This document shows, one piece after another, positions 3,923 to 5,039 of a stretch of 5,039 nt of DNA (position 1 is its first letter; every line of letters begins with the position of its first letter). Below the pieces are notes generated by a model. It saw nothing but the letters and a program-made list of their open reading frames with translations, had not been told where the DNA came from and searched no databases. Source of the stretch: Actinomycetes bacterium (GTDB lineage: Bacteria; Actinomycetota; Acidimicrobiia; Acidimicrobiales; RAAP-2). Made by a program: the position numbers and the translations under genes. Where the stretch lies: the NCBI GenBank assembly GCA_021787255.1, contig JAJYMD010000266.1, positions 1 through 5,039 of the forward strand. The letters are read 5' to 3'.

Positions 3923-5039
3923 TCAGCTGCCCAGTGCGACCACCGCTTCGACCAGACGCTGCACGTCCTCTTCGGACGTGTAGCCGGCAAGGCCAGCTCG
4001 AACGAAGCCACCGGTGTCGGCGACCCCGAGGCGCGCCGCGAGCGCCGTGGCGTAGAAGTCGCCGGCCGTGACGAACACGCCCTGACGGCGCAGCGCCCCC
4101 GCCACCTCCGAGGGCGTGCGGCCGCCGACCGTGAAGGCAACCGTCGCGACGAACCTTTCCTCGTGGCCGTCGTGCCCGAAGACGCGTACGTTCGGGATCG
4201 AGCGAAGCCCCTCGACGAGGCGCGCGACCAGTTCGCCTTCACGATCCCCGAGCACCTCGAGCGCCTCTCGAGCGCCGGCGCCGTCGCTCCTCCCCACGAG
4301 GCGACCGAGGCCGGTGATCGTCGCTGCGAGCGACGCGAGGCCTTCGTGGTTCTGGGAGCCGGTCTCGAGCTTCTCCGGGCCGCTGACAGGGGCAGGCGTC
4401 ACCTTGTAGGCCCGGAGCTCCTCGAGGAGGCTCTGGCGCACGAGGGCCACGCCGACGTGCGGACCGTAGAACTTGTAGCCGGAACAAAGGAAGATGTCCG
4501 CGCCGATCTGGGCGAGGTCCGGAGGGGCGTGCGGCACGGCGTGCACCCCGTCCACCACGAACACGGCGTCCTCGGCCGATGCGAGGTCGCGCAACGGGAC
4601 GAGGTCGGGGACCGCCCCGATCGCGTTGGCAGCGGCGGTCGCCGCGACGACGCTCACCCCGCCTGCGGCCCCGGCGGCCTCGACGTCCTCGCTGCGGAGT
4701 TCGAGCGAGCCCGGGTCCACTCGCAACCAGTGGACGGTTCCCCCCCGCTCCGAGAAGGGCTGGACCCACGCATCCACGTTCGCCATGTGCTCCAGCTCGG
4801 TGACGACCACCCGGGCACCTTCGCGGCCGCGCTGACGTGCGAGCGCGTGGCCGAGGGAGAACGCGATGCTCGTCATGTTCTGGCCGAAGACCACCTGGTA
4901 GCCGTCGGCGTGCAACAGCGACCGGAGCTGCTCGCGGGCGAAGGCGACCACGTCCTCGGTCTCGTCACCGGCCGGCGAGTAGCCGTGACGGTTCGAGAGC
5001 CCGCTGTGGGCGAACGCAACGAACGCGTCGATCGCGGGG
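3923..5039 (-). CDS. Cysteine desulfurase-like PLP enzyme (aminotransferase class V), N-terminus off the right edge
   Basis: A fold-type I PLP enzyme related to SufS/NifS and isopenicillin-N epimerase. The frame is open to the right edge (first complete codon 5038-5036, Pro), and the residues there (AIDAFVAFAHSGLSNRHGY) match the family's region upstream of VVFGQNMTS, so the GTG at 4951 is internal and the real start is outside. Visible landmarks: GQNMTSIAF (PLP-phosphate loop), LEHMANVDAW, VVDGVHAVPH with the Asp that contacts the PLP ring nitrogen (codon 4550-4552), SGYKFYGPH with the Schiff-base lysine (codon 4472-4474), and LETGSQNHE. The C-terminal part, GVFVTAGDFYA...FVRAGLAGYTSEEDV, resembles the 'cysteine desulfurase-like' subfamily (TIGR01976 type). 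The catalytic cysteine loop of true desulfurases is absent; the only visible Cys is just before SGYK. Desulfurase activity is therefore unlikely and the substrate is unknown. It is convergent with the lipid kinase, so it belongs to another transcription unit. Confidence 0.9.
   Translation of the reverse strand, partial: PAIDAFVAFAHSGLSNRHGYSPAGDETEDVVAFAREQLRSLLHADGYQVVFGQNMTSIAFSLGHALARQRGREGARVVVTELEHMANVDAWVQPFSERGGTVHWLRVDPGSLELRSEDVEAAGAAGGVSVVAATAAANAIGAVPDLVPLRDLASAEDAVFVVDGVHAVPHAPPDLAQIGADIFLCSGYKFYGPHVGVALVRQSLLEELRAYKVTPAPVSGPEKLETGSQNHEGLASLAATITGLGRLVGRSDGAGAREALEVLGDREGELVARLVEGLRSIPNVRVFGHDGHEERFVATVAFTVGGRTPSEVAGALRRQGVFVTAGDFYATALAARLGVADTGGFVRAGLAGYTSEEDVQRLVEAVVALGS

Noticed and set aside
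3907..3930. Inverted repeat GCAGCTG/CAGCTGC at the end of the PLP enzyme gene, considered as its terminator
   Set aside because: The right arm lies in the stop and last codons and the stem is short; the sequence is a run of CTGC-like words, so the pairing is likely incidental.

Overview
The window is very GC-rich, with third codon positions almost all G or C in the genes. It looks like a chromosomal stretch of a high-GC bacterium, most likely an actinobacterium. The first small heat-shock protein has the start and internal signatures of the mycobacterial Hsp18/18-kDa-antigen type, and a candidate SigR/SigH-type promoter lies in front of it. The phylum is an inference; no rRNA or other marker gene is present.

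Layout, left to right. (1) 1-1404, +: 3' part of a gene for a probably exported beta-propeller protein with five Asp-box (BNR/Ycf48-like) repeats and cysteine pairs; its start lies off the left edge. (2) About 1250-1397: a hairpin, a possible ECF-sigma promoter and a 12-bp-period direct repeat, lying inside the formal 3' end of gene 1 and in front of the next gene. (3) 1398-1826 and 1926-2414, +: two adjacent but different small heat-shock proteins (Hsp20/alpha-crystallin), each with a strong Shine-Dalgarno sequence, separated by 99 bases that hold a perfect 11-bp stem. (4) 2494-3810, +: a lipid kinase of the diacylglycerol kinase/YegS family with an extra hydrophobic N-terminal region of about 130 residues. 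(5) 3811-3922: a convergent intergenic gap with GC-rich hairpins. (6) 3923-5039, -: a class V aminotransferase-fold PLP enzyme of the 'cysteine desulfurase-like' type, lacking the usual catalytic cysteine and cut by the right edge.

The two Hsp20 proteins plausibly form one stress-responsive unit: ATP-independent holdases that bind unfolding proteins. The lipid kinase and the PLP enzyme have no evident functional link to them or to each other. I see no clear new multi-gene system. The points most worth checking are the regulatory layout around the hsp20 pair, above all the ATCAGG-N6-ATCAGG direct repeat that occurs before the first gene and, in reverse orientation, at its end. The unusual N-terminal region of the lipid kinase is the next most interesting point.
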